The translations under genes were made by a program, and so were the position numbers. A stretch of 64,000 nt of DNA from Brumimicrobium mesophilum (GTDB lineage Bacteria; Bacteroidota; Bacteroidia; Flavobacteriales_D; Crocinitomicaceae): the NCBI RefSeq assembly GCF_003025005.1, contig NZ_PVSS01000011.1, forward strand, positions 104,409 to 168,408, read 5' to 3'. Shown here piece by piece: positions 18,801-28,800 of the stretch (the stretch's first letter is position 1; each line of letters begins with the position of its first letter). A model generated the notes under the pieces. It had not been told where the DNA came from and did no database searches. It saw only the letters and a program-made list of their open reading frames with translations.

Positions 18801-19172
18801 AACAATCCAGGAATTTGGAGATTTCGTGACTTTATCTAGTGCTTCGGCTCTTCCCACAACATTTGCGTTGTCAGTTTCCTCCAATTTATATGGAACTTTG
18901 TAAGAAGCAGGATAAAAGACCACACGGTCGTCGTCCTCGAAAATTCCCTGTAAATCATTTAAGAAATAAGCTGCTTCTTCTTTATCTTGAAGAATAAAAA
19001 GGTGGTGTCCTGGTACTTGCTCAGCAACAGAACTAGCGTTGAAAGCCTTGCTAGCTCCTACAACTCCTTTCCATTGAATTTTCGTAGGACGTTTTTGTAA
19101 TTTATCAATTGTAGAAATTACTCCACTCGATTTTTTAAATTCTGCTTTTACCGTCTTTATTGTCATATTCAT
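15828..19172 (-). CDS. mfd: Transcription-repair coupling factor Mfd
   Basis: An 1114-aa ATP-dependent DNA translocase that removes stalled RNA polymerase and recruits UvrA. The N-terminal UvrB-like module is followed by a CarD-type RNA polymerase interaction domain near residue 440 (GDYVTHIDHGVGRFSG). The RecG-like helicase has GDVGFGKTE as Walker A (about 585-593), IIDEEQKFGV as motif II and LTATPIPRTLQ as motif III. The C-terminal TRCF D7 domain is complete. Length is normal for Bacteroidota. It starts MNMTIKTVK; the Met at residue 3 is an equal candidate. The promoter begins a few bases upstream and overlaps an inverted repeat. Confidence 0.97.
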   Translation of the reverse strand: MNMTIKTVKAEFKKSSGVISTIDKLQKRPTKIQWKGVVGASKAFNASSVAEQVPGHHLFILQDKEEAAYFLNDLQGIFEDDDRVVFYPASYKVPYKLEETDNANVVGRAEALDKVTKSPNSWIVTYPKALFERVPTKQKLSTNSFKVEKGEDYDIEFLTEFLMEHEFHIVDFVYEPGQFSIRGGIVDIFSYSNDQPFRLEFFGDEIETIRTFDPVTQLSLKEHAFFHIVPNIQLSLDHTENGSFLSFVGKDTTIWISSYKEIKGQLEAEYKKAAHIFNELPDTGAKHTPPSELYFHPTDLEKEIQLFSQIEWGPDYTNKDATLIQFTDKGQPAFNKNFDLLTEDLKQRKKLGFKNLIFSNQPKQIERLLDIFKDIQAEVEFTPINTGIHEGFINEELKLVCYTDHQIFERYNRFRLKEGFRQAKQALTLKELHNLQKGDYVTHIDHGVGRFSGLETIDVNGKPQETIRLVYKDNDVLYVSIHSLHRISKFTGKDGTAPSMNKLGTQTWAKLKNKTKKKIKEIAFDLIQLYAKRKSQPGYAYTPDTYLQNELEASFIYEDTPDQLKATEAVKEDMEKDTPMDRLICGDVGFGKTEIAVRAAFKAATDGKQVAILVPTTILSLQHYRSFKERLKDFPVRVDYVNRFKTTKQTNETLKDLTEGKIDILIGTHKIASKNVKFKDLGLIIIDEEQKFGVSVKDKLKTLKATVDTLTLTATPIPRTLQFSLMGARDLSIINTPPPNRQPVLTEIVEFDEEVIRDAISYEVSRGGQVYFVHNRLENIQEISGMIQRLCPGVRVGIGHGQMDGKKLEKVMMDFIDHEYDVLLATTIIESGIDISNANTIIINMANNFGLSDLHQLRGRVGRSTKKGFCYLIAPRYNMLTSEAQKRLNALVQFSDLGAGFSIAMKDLDIRGAGNLLGGEQSGFIADIGFDMYQKILNEAIDELRQSEFKDLFENRNSDSYQTFVQECVLETDMEIRIPDDYVNNVSERLSLYQELDNLNTEEELKLFETQLADRFGPIPAVVEDLLQSIRLRRKAQEVGFTKLIIKSEKMIGYFTENPAHIYYQSPVFTAVLNYIQTNPKGVKMNQKNDKLRLVFNDVKDINVALDMVSKVMP

Positions 19173-19184
19173 TTATTGGAAGTA

Positions 19185-19216
19185 CAAAGTTAAACTATCT
19201 GTTGTTTAAATTCCAA
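19185..19216 (-). promoter_or_regulatory. Promoter of mfd
   Basis: On the minus strand, TAACTTTG (19192-19185) matches TAnnTTTG and TTG lies at 19216-19214, 21 bp further upstream. The expected transcription start is within about 15 bases of the mfd ATG, so the leader is very short. Confidence 0.6.
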
Positions 19217-19250
19217 TTTGGAGTATTTCTAAAAAATTAAATTGGAATTT
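19208..19250. repeat. Perfect 12-bp inverted repeat over the mfd -33 region
   Basis: Arms AAATTCCAATTT (19208-19219) and AAATTGGAATTT (19239-19250) are separated by 19 bp. The left arm covers the mfd -33 element, so a repressor or activator site is plausible. Each arm is itself nearly palindromic (AAATTccAATTT). Confidence 0.5.
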
Positions 19251-19881
19251 CATAAATGTATTTCAGAAACATAGGATAGAATTTTAAGGGTATTTTTGTT
19301 TATACATTTTTCAAGATTCTGTTCAACTAGAAAGATGTATTTCTTAAATGTAGAAATTAAGTTCGGAATATTCCTTCCTTAAGATGGAGGCAGAGCGGAG
19401 GAATTTCATTAACTCCACTCCTAAAACCCACATTCAAAAATTTTTGAAGAGCAACCCTGGACCTTGAATATTCTATAGTAAAAGCAAAATCGATTTATCA
19501 TTTATTTAGCTTGCCACTTATATTATCAATTTTATCAACACCAAAAACAATTTGTTTTTGGATTTATTAACAATTGATGTTGATATGTAATTTTGAAGTC
19601 TTATTAACAAAAATATCTCGATGAATTGAACCAAGAATTTCGGTAAATTCCTTTGTAGATGTGTGTTTCCAAATTGAAGATTATTTTAAGAACTTTAAGA
19701 GTAGATAATAAATGTTTATAACTAAAGATGATTTTTATTTTCGTTCTTAAATTGTCAATTAAAGTTCCTAATTTTAACCCAGATTTGAAAATAAAAGGTG
19801 CTTATTCAGATGCCTTTTTATCATTTCTGTTCAGAATCGAAGAAGACAATAAAATTATATAACTTTTAAATACATAGAAAT
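19251..19881 (+). other. Long noncoding leader upstream of the ribonucleotide reductase gene
   Basis: No gene is visible in about 630 bp. It contains a 21-bp palindrome at 19541-19561 (arms CCAAAAACAA and TTGTTTTTGG around one T), nested inside ATCAACA (19534-19540) and TGTTGAT (19578-19584). A TAATTTTG box follows at 19588-19595 and a terminator-like hairpin at 19793-19820. A degenerate GGAGG-rich stretch lies at 19385-19402. Together these suggest regulated transcription of the downstream gene. Confidence 0.45.
19793..19820 (+). promoter_or_regulatory. Terminator-like hairpin inside the nrdJ leader
   Basis: AAAAGG (19793-19798) pairs with CCTTTT (from 19813), followed by T residues, 62 bp before the start codon. 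No plus-strand gene ends here, because mfd and the reductase are divergent. It could therefore be an attenuator; the stem is short, so this is tentative. Confidence 0.35.
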
Positions 19882-22449
19882 ATGAGCGACGGATTGGCAC
19901 TAAAAACTCAGGAAACCAAGGACTTAAAAAGCTACTCTCAGGAGGAGGTTTTGAAATCTGCAATTGATTATTTCAAAGGAGATACTTTAGCAGGTGAGGT
20001 CTGGATGAAAAAATATGCGTTGAAAGATGCGATGGGGAATCTTTATGAAAGAACTCCGGATGAAATGCACAAACGTATCTCAAGTGAGTTTGCCAGAATG
20101 GAAGCAAAATATCCAAATCCGATTAGCGAACAAGAGATTTATGATGCAATTAAAGACTTTAAATACATCATACCTCAAGGAAGTCCAATGGCTGGAATTG
20201 GAAACAATTTTCAGTATGTTTCTATCTCAAATTGTTTCGTTATTGGAAATGAAAAAGATGAAGATTCTTACGGTGGAATTCTAAAATTGGATCAAGAGTT
20301 GGTTCAATTAATGAAAAGAAGAGCTGGTGTTGGTGTTGATTTATCATTTGTTCGTCCAAGTGGTTCTCCTGTCCAAAATTCAGCTTTAACTGCCACTGGA
20401 GTTGTTCCTTTTATGGAGCGTTTCTCTAATTCTACAAGAGAAGTTGCTCAGGGCGGAAGAAGAGGTGCTTTAATGGAATCAATTGCAATAGATCACCCAG
20501 ATTCTGAAGCGTTTATAGATGCCAAAACTATAGCAGGAAAAGTTACCGGTGCCAATGTTTCTGTTAAAATTTCTGACGATTTCATGAAAACGGCTTTAAC
20601 TGGTGGTGATTATACACTAACATACCCAGTTAAATCTAAGAATCCAACCTTCACTAAAACTGTTGATGCTAAGCATTTATGGGGGAAAATAGTTCACAAT
20701 GCTTGGGCATCTGCTGAACCAGGAATTCTTTTTTGGGACACTTTGATTAATGAATCAATTCCAGATTGTTATGCGGATTTAGGTTTCGAAACTGTGTCTA
20801 CAAATCCATGTGGTGAGATTCCATTGTGTCCAAATGACTCTTGTCGTTTATTAGCACTTAACCTTTATTCATACGTAAATAATCCATTTACTGACGAAGC
20901 TGAATTTGATTTCGAATTATTCGATAAACACGTAATTTTAGCACAACGTTTAATGGATGATTTGATCGATTTAGAACTTGAAAAAGTAAATAAAATCATC
21001 AATAAAATTAAAAATGATCCTGAATCAGAAGCAGTAAAAACAACTGAATTGAATTTATGGACAAGCATTCGTGAGAAATGTGAACAAGGTCGTAGAACAG
21101 GATTAGGAATTACTGCTGAAGGAGATATGTTAGCAGCGCTTAATATTTGCTACGGTACAGATGAATCAAACGATTTCTCTGATAAACTACACATGAGATT
21201 GAAGCACGGTGCATTCATGTCTTCAAGCATTATGGCTGAAGAAAGAGGTGCTTTCCCAATCTGGGATGCAAAACGTGAGGAGAATAATCCTTTCATGTTA
21301 CGTATTAAAGAAGAAAATCCTGCGCTTTATGAAAGATTGCAAGTGCACGGAAGAAGAAATATAGCATTATTGACAATTGCACCAACTGGTTCAGTTTCAA
21401 TTTTAACGCAAACTACTTCAGGTATTGAACCAGCATTTATGGTTTCTTACATGAGAAGAAGAAAAATCAATCCAGATGATGTTGGAGCAACAATTGATTT
21501 CGTTGACGAGGTAGGAGATTCATGGCAAGAATACCCAGTATTCCACCATAAATTCGAAACTTATTTAATCGCGAAGGGATACAATATGGACGAGGTTCGT
21601 AAAATGGATCAAGACCAGATTGCATCAATTATTGCGAAATCTCCTTATCACTTAGCTACATCAAACGATGTTGATTGGGTAAAGAAAGTGGAAATGCAAG
21701 GTCGTGTTCAGAAACACATTGATCACTCAATTTCGGTTACCGTGAACCTTCCAAATGATGTGACGGAAGAAATGGTAGGTAAAGTTTATCAAACAGCTTG
21801 GGAGTCAGGTTGTAAAGGTGTAACTGTTTACCGTGATGGTTCTAGATCAGGAGTTCTTGTTTCAACTTCTGAAAAGGAGGAAGAGGAGAAAAGTGTAAAC
21901 TTTGATGATCACCACGCTCCAGAACGTCCAGATAAATTAGAGGCTGAAGTAGTTCGTTTCCAAAATAACTTGGAAGAATGGATCGCATTTGTTGGTATGT
22001 TAGATGGGCGTCCTTACGAAATCTTTACAGGTCGTAGAGATGGATTTAACGGTATTCCAAACGATGTGAAAAAAGGATTCATTAAGAAAGTAAAAAGCGA
22101 TGATAGTAGCCGCTATGATTTCCAATATGAAGATAGAGGTGGTTACAATGTTACTGTTGAAGGTTTGTCAAGATCTTTCGATAAAGAATACTGGAACTAT
22201 GCAAAAATGATCTCTGGAGTTTTAAGACACGGTATGCCTTTGTTACACGTTGTGGAACTGGTTGGTTCTTTAAACTTAAGTGATGATACTTTAAATACTT
22301 GGAAAAATGGTGTTTCGAGAGTAGTGAAGAAATTTATTCCAGATGGAACAGAAAGTAAAAACGAATGCCCTGAATGCCACCAAAAAAGTGTACAATTTCA
22401 AGAGGGTTGTTTGACTTGTACTAATTGTGGACATTCTAAGTGTGGATAA
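19882..22449 (+). CDS. nrdJ: Class II (adenosylcobalamin-dependent) ribonucleoside-diphosphate reductase
   Basis: An 855-aa enzyme that makes deoxyribonucleotides without oxygen by using an adenosylcobalamin radical. The first redox cysteine is in ISNCFVIGN (about 118), followed by GILKLDQELVQLMKRRAGVGVDLSFVRPSG. The catalytic NPCGEIPLCP segment is at about 309-318, and the family's LTIAPTGSVSIL is at about 495-506. The C-terminus has a four-cysteine ribbon (C829, C832, C846, C849) plus C843 and C854; in class II enzymes such C-terminal cysteines shuttle electrons to the active site. No N-terminal ATP cone is apparent. It is monocistronic, with a long structured leader upstream. Confidence 0.93.
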   Translation: MSDGLALKTQETKDLKSYSQEEVLKSAIDYFKGDTLAGEVWMKKYALKDAMGNLYERTPDEMHKRISSEFARMEAKYPNPISEQEIYDAIKDFKYIIPQGSPMAGIGNNFQYVSISNCFVIGNEKDEDSYGGILKLDQELVQLMKRRAGVGVDLSFVRPSGSPVQNSALTATGVVPFMERFSNSTREVAQGGRRGALMESIAIDHPDSEAFIDAKTIAGKVTGANVSVKISDDFMKTALTGGDYTLTYPVKSKNPTFTKTVDAKHLWGKIVHNAWASAEPGILFWDTLINESIPDCYADLGFETVSTNPCGEIPLCPNDSCRLLALNLYSYVNNPFTDEAEFDFELFDKHVILAQRLMDDLIDLELEKVNKIINKIKNDPESEAVKTTELNLWTSIREKCEQGRRTGLGITAEGDMLAALNICYGTDESNDFSDKLHMRLKHGAFMSSSIMAEERGAFPIWDAKREENNPFMLRIKEENPALYERLQVHGRRNIALLTIAPTGSVSILTQTTSGIEPAFMVSYMRRRKINPDDVGATIDFVDEVGDSWQEYPVFHHKFETYLIAKGYNMDEVRKMDQDQIASIIAKSPYHLATSNDVDWVKKVEMQGRVQKHIDHSISVTVNLPNDVTEEMVGKVYQTAWESGCKGVTVYRDGSRSGVLVSTSEKEEEEKSVNFDDHHAPERPDKLEAEVVRFQNNLEEWIAFVGMLDGRPYEIFTGRRDGFNGIPNDVKKGFIKKVKSDDSSRYDFQYEDRGGYNVTVEGLSRSFDKEYWNYAKMISGVLRHGMPLLHVVELVGSLNLSDDTLNTWKNGVSRVVKKFIPDGTESKNECPECHQKSVQFQEGCLTCTNCGHSKCG

Positions 22450-22698
22450 TGTTAGTCTATAAAGTCCGTTATCAGCGTTGCTGTTGTTTTTAAAAAAGAC
22501 ATTGACAAAAGTCAACTTAATGTATTTAAAAAACTTCATGCGCCTTGTTAATGAAATATATAAATGTTTGATTTATATATTAGGACTATTAAAATACGGC
22601 TAATTTTAGACTATGACTATTCCGATAAAATGGGGGAAGGCTCAGCAGTAATCTGATGGTGGTTTAGTTAAAAAATAAACATTCTTATATAAAATTTT

Positions 22699-22733
22699 AA
22701 AAGGCGAACTCTCTGCAGAGTTCGCCTTTTTCT
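22699..22733. terminator. Strong bidirectional terminator between nrdJ and the M43 protease gene
   Basis: Perfect 14-bp arms AAAAGGCGAACTCT (22699-22712) and AGAGTTCGCCTTTT (22717-22730) around a CTGC loop, with T and A runs on both sides. It serves the convergent genes on both strands. Confidence 0.92.
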
Positions 22734-22744
22734 TTGGAGTTATT

Positions 22745-24841
22745 TTACTTTAATATCAACTTCTTCTGAATAACTTTCTCTCCGTTTACTATCTTCAAGA
22801 TGTAAACGCCTTGGGTTGCATTCGTATTTGGTTTGATTTTCCTGCTAGATTGACTTTCTGGTAATTCACTTGTTGTGATAATTCTTCCAGAAACATCGGT
22901 CAATTGAAGAGTCGAACCGCCCCATTGTGAAGGGTCATAATTAATGCTCCAACCATTAGCTTGAGTGGATGGATTCGGATATATGCTTAAATTGTCTTCC
23001 TTTAGGAAGTTATCAGCACTCAATGTACCTGAGATGTTGATGTTGTCAATAGCAATATTGTTTGACTTGTCTGAAGCTATATATTCAAACTTTAACAAAA
23101 CATGACTTCCTAAGTCTGGTAATGGAAAGGTTTCAGTGTCCCAAAGTGAAGACGGTCCTTGGTTTGGATGAAATGATGTCCAACCCGAACCATTATTCAC
23201 CAAGTCTGTACCCACTATAGATTTTCGTTGTTGCCACGTATTACCACAATCTTTAGAAGAATAAATAATCAATTTCTCCGTAATTTCTTCAATCAAAGAA
23301 GCATCGGTGGCACATGCCCAATCAAAAGAAACGGTGATGTTTGTCATGTTTGAAACATTCAATGTTGGTGTAACAAATGAATGTTTAGTTCCTCCTCTTC
23401 GCATGTTGAAGAAGTATTCAGGAGAGAAAATGATTGGGTCTTGGTAAGGTGTTGATGTATTTAAAAATATTCCTCCACCACCATTTCTTCCTACATCATC
23501 CAGTACTTCCCATTCTATTTCATTTTCTTGTGGGTTATGAATAATCCAGTAATTAGGATTGTTTTCAAAATCAAATTGATGCGTTCCGCTAAAAGCTGAC
23601 CAACCTGAAGTAATGAAAATAAAGTTTTCCTTAATAATAGTGTTGGCTATACCATCATCATTGACGGTAAGGCTTACATCTTGCCAACCTGGGGAAGTGA
23701 ATGTAACAATTGGATGTTCAGCAGTTGGATCCGTTGTTGTGCCATTTTCAAAGCTCCAAGAGTATAGGGGATTACTACTATTAAGTCCCCAAGAGAAGTT
23801 TTCAAATTGTATTTGGTCGCCTTCACATGCAACTAATCTACTGGCATAAAAATCTGCTTTTGGGTCACATACTCCGTTGTCGGGAATTGAAATTTCAAGG
23901 TTTTCTTGACTCCACAAGAATGAACGCTGACTTACATTTTGATCTAAGATGTTGTGCATGAAAGAGACTTGATTTTGAGTGTACATATTTGAACAGTACG
24001 AATATTCCATGAAATTCTGCACATTGTCTAATTCATTGTCACATGTGGTTCCGGAAACATCACAAGATGTCCACCCGATGGTGTTCGGCGTGTCGGCTAT
24101 TCCATCGTCAACGCCACAATTGCTTGTTAGTCCCGGGTCATTTGTTGGTCCCCAAAGGTGTGCAAGTCCTAAAAAGTGACCAATTTCATGTGTTAAAGCT
24201 CTCGAGTTATAAACACTGGAAGTTCCCACATCACCGATGTAATTATGACGAATAATGATTCCGTCACGAAAACGATTGTTTCCTTCCACCGAGCTAGGGT
24301 AGAAAGCGTAGCCCGCCGTTCCACCTTCCATGGATTTAACTGTCCAAACATTCAAATAGCGACCTCTAGGCCACTGGTCTATTTTCGAATAGTCGTCCCC
24401 AATCATGGTTTCACTGCTGAAATGTCGAGTAATTCCATTTGTGCAATTTCCGTAAGGATCGACTGTTGCTAAAACAAATTCGATTTGGGCATCGGCTGCT
24501 ATTCCCTTAAATTCTGGAACGATATCACTCGTGTCATTGTTTAGTTTTCTAAAATCCTTGTTTAGAATTTCCATTTGACTATAAATCTGTTCATCAGATA
24601 TGTTTTCAACACCATATTCATGAATCACATGAAAAACAATAGGGATGGTATAAACTTGGTTTCCTCGAGTTGAGATACGGTCGGCCACAGCAATGTTACG
24701 CATTTCCATATAAGCTTCTTCTAGTTCTGGGTTTTCGGCCCAAAGTTTCGCCTCTTCAATGTGAGACCCACATTTTTCAATCTGTTCTTGAGCTCGAGCA
24801 GTAAAGGCTACGAAGACAAGAAATAATAATAAATATTTCAT
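22745..24841 (-). CDS. Secreted M43-type zinc metalloprotease with PKD-like and T9SS sorting domains
   Basis: A 698-aa exported protease. Signal peptide 1-17 (ending ARAQ); the catalytic domain contains HEIGHFLGLAH at about 216-226, the extended zinc motif HExxHxxGxxH of the pappalysin/cytophagalysin group, with a following Met-turn candidate in QNFMEYS. A PKD-like domain follows (about 330-410, with YSWSFENGTTTD), then a jelly-roll-like beta region (about 420-610) and a type-A sorting domain opening LSIYPNPSTQ near residue 625. It probably degrades extracellular protein. It ends just before a shared terminator and stands alone. Confidence 0.92.
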   Translation of the reverse strand: MKYLLLFLVFVAFTARAQEQIEKCGSHIEEAKLWAENPELEEAYMEMRNIAVADRISTRGNQVYTIPIVFHVIHEYGVENISDEQIYSQMEILNKDFRKLNNDTSDIVPEFKGIAADAQIEFVLATVDPYGNCTNGITRHFSSETMIGDDYSKIDQWPRGRYLNVWTVKSMEGGTAGYAFYPSSVEGNNRFRDGIIIRHNYIGDVGTSSVYNSRALTHEIGHFLGLAHLWGPTNDPGLTSNCGVDDGIADTPNTIGWTSCDVSGTTCDNELDNVQNFMEYSYCSNMYTQNQVSFMHNILDQNVSQRSFLWSQENLEISIPDNGVCDPKADFYASRLVACEGDQIQFENFSWGLNSSNPLYSWSFENGTTTDPTAEHPIVTFTSPGWQDVSLTVNDDGIANTIIKENFIFITSGWSAFSGTHQFDFENNPNYWIIHNPQENEIEWEVLDDVGRNGGGGIFLNTSTPYQDPIIFSPEYFFNMRRGGTKHSFVTPTLNVSNMTNITVSFDWACATDASLIEEITEKLIIYSSKDCGNTWQQRKSIVGTDLVNNGSGWTSFHPNQGPSSLWDTETFPLPDLGSHVLLKFEYIASDKSNNIAIDNINISGTLSADNFLKEDNLSIYPNPSTQANGWSINYDPSQWGGSTLQLTDVSGRIITTSELPESQSSRKIKPNTNATQGVYILKIVNGEKVIQKKLILK

Positions 24842-25009
24842 ATAATAATTTTAATTTTTGTGTGTATTTATCAATTGACACTTGAAAAGTGAATTGATTT
24901 TAAGGAATTTAATCCTTGTAAGAAAGTGGTGTTAATTAATATGTATTGTGCATATGCTTATGATAAGTCTAACACATTAATTGCATTTCTTAAAAAGAAT
25001 AGAAGTTGA

Positions 25010-25561
25010 TTAAATTTCTGGTGGCGGTGGAGTAGGACTCTCCAAAAAAGTATGGAAAAATGATTTTCTGAAAATAAAATCTTCTCCCTCTGTTAGGTAA
25101 TTGGGTAAGTCATCTTGATTTTGAATTCCGTTCTGAAAGGAATAAATTTGTTTTGACCAATAAATGATAATTGACTTTTCTTTACTCGACCTGTTGTTGG
25201 TCATTAAATCTAATTTCTGAAAAAGGCCGCTTTCCTTTACATCATGAATACATTTATAGTAAATTGTATCATTGCTTTCGGTGGTTTCAATAATGTCATA
25301 CATCTGATCATTAAAGCGAAATTCTTTTTCAGGCTTTGTCCATTCCAAATTTGTGAAGTTTTCTTCATGCATGTGAAAAACAAAATCAACCAATTGATCT
25401 TTAGGAACTCCTTCTTTAATAGCACGTTTTATATCCTTTCGAATATTGGCTTGGCGATACTTAAAAAAACCATATTGAATTCCTGAAAGCGCGGCTAGTT
25501 GTGCGCTTAAAAACAGAATGATCCAAAAGTGTTTTGTATTTATCAAAGCAAGTTTCTGCAA
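25010..25561 (-). CDS. Uncharacterised single-pass membrane protein
   Basis: A 183-aa protein I do not recognise with certainty. Residues 10-30 form one transmembrane or signal-anchor helix (FWIILFLSAQLAALSGIQYGF), followed by a charged stretch and a soluble beta-rich domain containing FHMHEEN, EWTKPEKEFRFNDQMYDII and YYKCIHDVKESG. It ends in a proline-rich PTPPPPEI. The topology suggests most of the chain is periplasmic. Small proteins of this look occur in other flavobacteria, sometimes near metal-uptake receptors, but no such gene is here. It lies alone between the protease and ileS. Confidence 0.7.
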   Translation of the reverse strand: MQKLALINTKHFWIILFLSAQLAALSGIQYGFFKYRQANIRKDIKRAIKEGVPKDQLVDFVFHMHEENFTNLEWTKPEKEFRFNDQMYDIIETTESNDTIYYKCIHDVKESGLFQKLDLMTNNRSSKEKSIIIYWSKQIYSFQNGIQNQDDLPNYLTEGEDFIFRKSFFHTFLESPTPPPPEI

Positions 25562-25806
25562 AAGTGAAATACTAAATTAGAAGTTATTTCATAAAATATT
25601 ATAATTTAAGTACAAGAATTAGCCAAAGGGGCATTTCAGAAAGTTATTGGGGTTAGATTAAGTTTGAACTATAAATGAAGAACTAAAATCGATAAATGTT
25701 GTCAATTGACATTTTATACTTCAAATAATTTCAGCTTCGAAGCCTTCAACTAAGTTAATTATCTGTTGTCAATTATCAATTGCCAAGCTTTTTCGATTAA
25801 AATGAC

Positions 25807-25814
25807 TAAATTTG
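25807..25814 (+). promoter_or_regulatory. -7 box of ileS
   Basis: TAAATTTG matches TAnnTTTG, 24 bp before the ileS ATG. The nearest TTG (25780-25782) gives a long 24-bp spacer, so the -33 assignment is uncertain. Confidence 0.5.
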
Positions 25815-25838
25815 CAAACTGCAAAATAAAGGCAAATT

Positions 25839-28800
25839 ATGAGCGAAAGATATCCAGAATATAAAGGGTTGAATTTACCCGAGTCAGCAAGTAAAATCGC
25901 TGAAAAGTGGAAACAAGAAAATGTTTTCCAAGCTTCTATTGACTCAAAAGACGATGATAAAACATTTGTGTTTTTTGAAGGACCTCCTTCAGCGAATGGA
26001 TTACCGGGAATTCACCACGTGATGGCGCGTTCTATTAAAGATATATTCTGTCGTTATAAAACGTTGAAAGGATTCAAAGTTAACCGTAAAGCAGGTTGGG
26101 ATACACATGGTTTGCCAGTTGAGTTGAGTGTTGAAAAAGAATTGGGTATTACCAAAGAGGATATTGGAGACAAAATTTCTGTTGAAGATTACAACGCAGC
26201 TTGTAAGAAAACAGTAATGCGCTATACGGATGTTTGGAATGACCTGACGGAAAAAATGGGATATTGGGTAGACATGGAAGATCCATACATTACTTATGAA
26301 TCAAAATACATGGAAAGTGTATGGTGGTTGTTAGGTCAATTGTATGAGAAAAACATGATTTACAAAGGGTATACTATCCAACCTTATTCTCCAAAAGCCG
26401 GAACTGGATTGTCTTCTCACGAAATCAACCAACCGGGTTGTTACCAGGATGTAAAAGACACTTCTTGTGTGGCTCAATTTAAAGTAGAAAAAGAGAGTCA
26501 ATCTGTATTTGGTGATGATTTCAAAAATGAAGATGTTCATTTAATCGCTTGGACTACAACTCCATGGACTTTGCCTTCAAATACTGCATTGACAGTAGGA
26601 AAGAACATCGATTATGTAATAGTAAAATCCTTCAATCAATATACTTTTGAACCAATTAACGTTGTTTTAGCTTCAGCCTTATTAGGAAAGCAATTCACTA
26701 AAATGTTCTTTAAAGTTGATTCTGTTGAAGATTTAAAAGAATATAAAGCAGGAGACAAAAAGATTCCTTATTTCGTAGGAGGTACTTTCAAAGGATCTGA
26801 ATTAAACGGAATCCGTTATGAGCAATTAATGCCTTTTGCTCAGCCAATGGAAAATCCAGAAAATGCATTTCAAGTAATTTTAGGAGATTTTGTAACGACA
26901 GAAGATGGTACTGGAATTGTGCATACTGCCCCAACTTTTGGTGCGGATGATGCTATGGTTGCAAAGCAAGCGAATGTTCCTGGAATGTTGGTGCCTGATG
27001 CAAATGGAAATCCTGTTCCTTTGGTTGATTTACAAGGTAAATTCCGTCCTGAAATGGGTGAATTTGCTGGAATGTATGTTAAAAATGAATATTATGATGA
27101 AGGTAAAGCACCAGACAAATCGGCTGATGTATTGATCTCTATCAAATTAAAAGAAGAAAATAAAGCTTTCCGTGTTGAGAAATACGAGCACAGTTACCCA
27201 CATTGCTGGAGAACTGATAAACCAATTTTATACTATCCATTAGACTCTTGGTTCGTTAAAGTAACGGACAAAAAAGAAAGAATGATGGAGTTGAATAAAA
27301 CCATTAATTGGCAACCAGAATCTACTGGAACTGGACGTTTCGGAAAATGGTTGGAGAATTTGAACGATTGGAATTTATCGCGTTCACGTTATTGGGGTAT
27401 TCCAATTCCGATCTGGAGAACTGATGAAGGAGAAGAATCAATTTGTATTTCTTCTATCGCTCAACTGAAAAGCGAATGTGAAAAGTCAGTTGCAGCTGGA
27501 ATTATGGAAAATAATCCACTAGCTGATTTTGACCCGACAGATATGTCGAAAGAAAACTACGAAAAAGTAGACTTACACAAAAATTACGTAGATGAAATTA
27601 CTTTGGTTTCTGATTCAGGTAAACCAATGAAAAGAGAAGCAGACCTGATTGATGTTTGGTTCGATTCAGGTTCAATGCCTTATGCACAGTGGCATTATCC
27701 TTTCGAAAACAAAGAATTAATCGATGGTGGAAAAGCTTTTCCGGGAGATTTTATCGCTGAAGGAGTTGACCAAACGAGAGGTTGGTTCTATACACTTCAC
27801 GCAATTGGAACAAGTGTATTTGATTCTGTAGCATACAAAAACGTTATTTCAAACGGTCTTGTTTTGGATAAAAACGGACAGAAAATGTCAAAACGTTTGG
27901 GTAACGCTGTTGATCCATTCATTACTTTGGATAAATATGGGCCAGATGCCACACGTTGGTACATGGTTACAAATGCATCACCTTGGGATAACTTGAAATT
28001 TGATACCGAAGGAATTAAAGAAACACAACGTAAATTCTTCGGAACACTTTATAATACATATTCATTCTTTGCTTTGTATGCAAACATCGACGGTTTCGCT
28101 TATAACGAAGAAAGAATTGCAACCAAAGAAAGACCGGAAATAGACCGTTGGATTATTTCTAAGTTGAACTCGTTAATTGAAGAAGTTGATGTTGCGTTCG
28201 ATACTTATGAACCAACAAAAGCTGGACGTTTAATTCAGTCATTTGTAAATGATCAATTATCAAATTGGTATGTTCGTTTATGTAGAAGACGATTCTGGAA
28301 AGGTGATTATTCAAACGATAAAATTTCAGCATACCAAACTTTGTATGAATGTTTGGAAGCTGTAGCAATTTTGAGTGCTCCAATTGCGCCGTTCTATACA
28401 GACGAATTATTCTGTGATTTGAATAAAATTTCTGGAAGACATACTGCAACTTCAGTTCATTTGGCAGATTTTCCTGCAGTGAATGAAGCAGATATCGATA
28501 AAGAATTGGAAGCACAAATGGAAATCGCACAACAGGTTTCTTCGATGGCATTGAGTCTACGTAAAAAGGAGAAAATTCGAGTTCGTCAACCATTGCAAAA
28601 AATCATGGTTCCTATTTTGGATCCAAGTTTCAAATCACGTATTGAGCACATGAAAGATTTGGTTCTTTCTGAAATCAATGTGAAAGAATTGGTTCTTTTG
28701 GAAGATACAACTGGTGTTTTAACCAAAAAAATTAAGCCAAATTTCAAAACGATTGGTCCTAAATACGGGAAGCAAATGAAAGCTATCGCTGGAATGGTTA

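Noticed and set aside
19511..19520. GCCACT, part of a cobalamin-riboswitch box, in the leader of the B12-dependent reductase
   Set aside because: The flanking conserved segments of the B12 riboswitch (the GGTG-type and CAGGA-type elements upstream) are not present.
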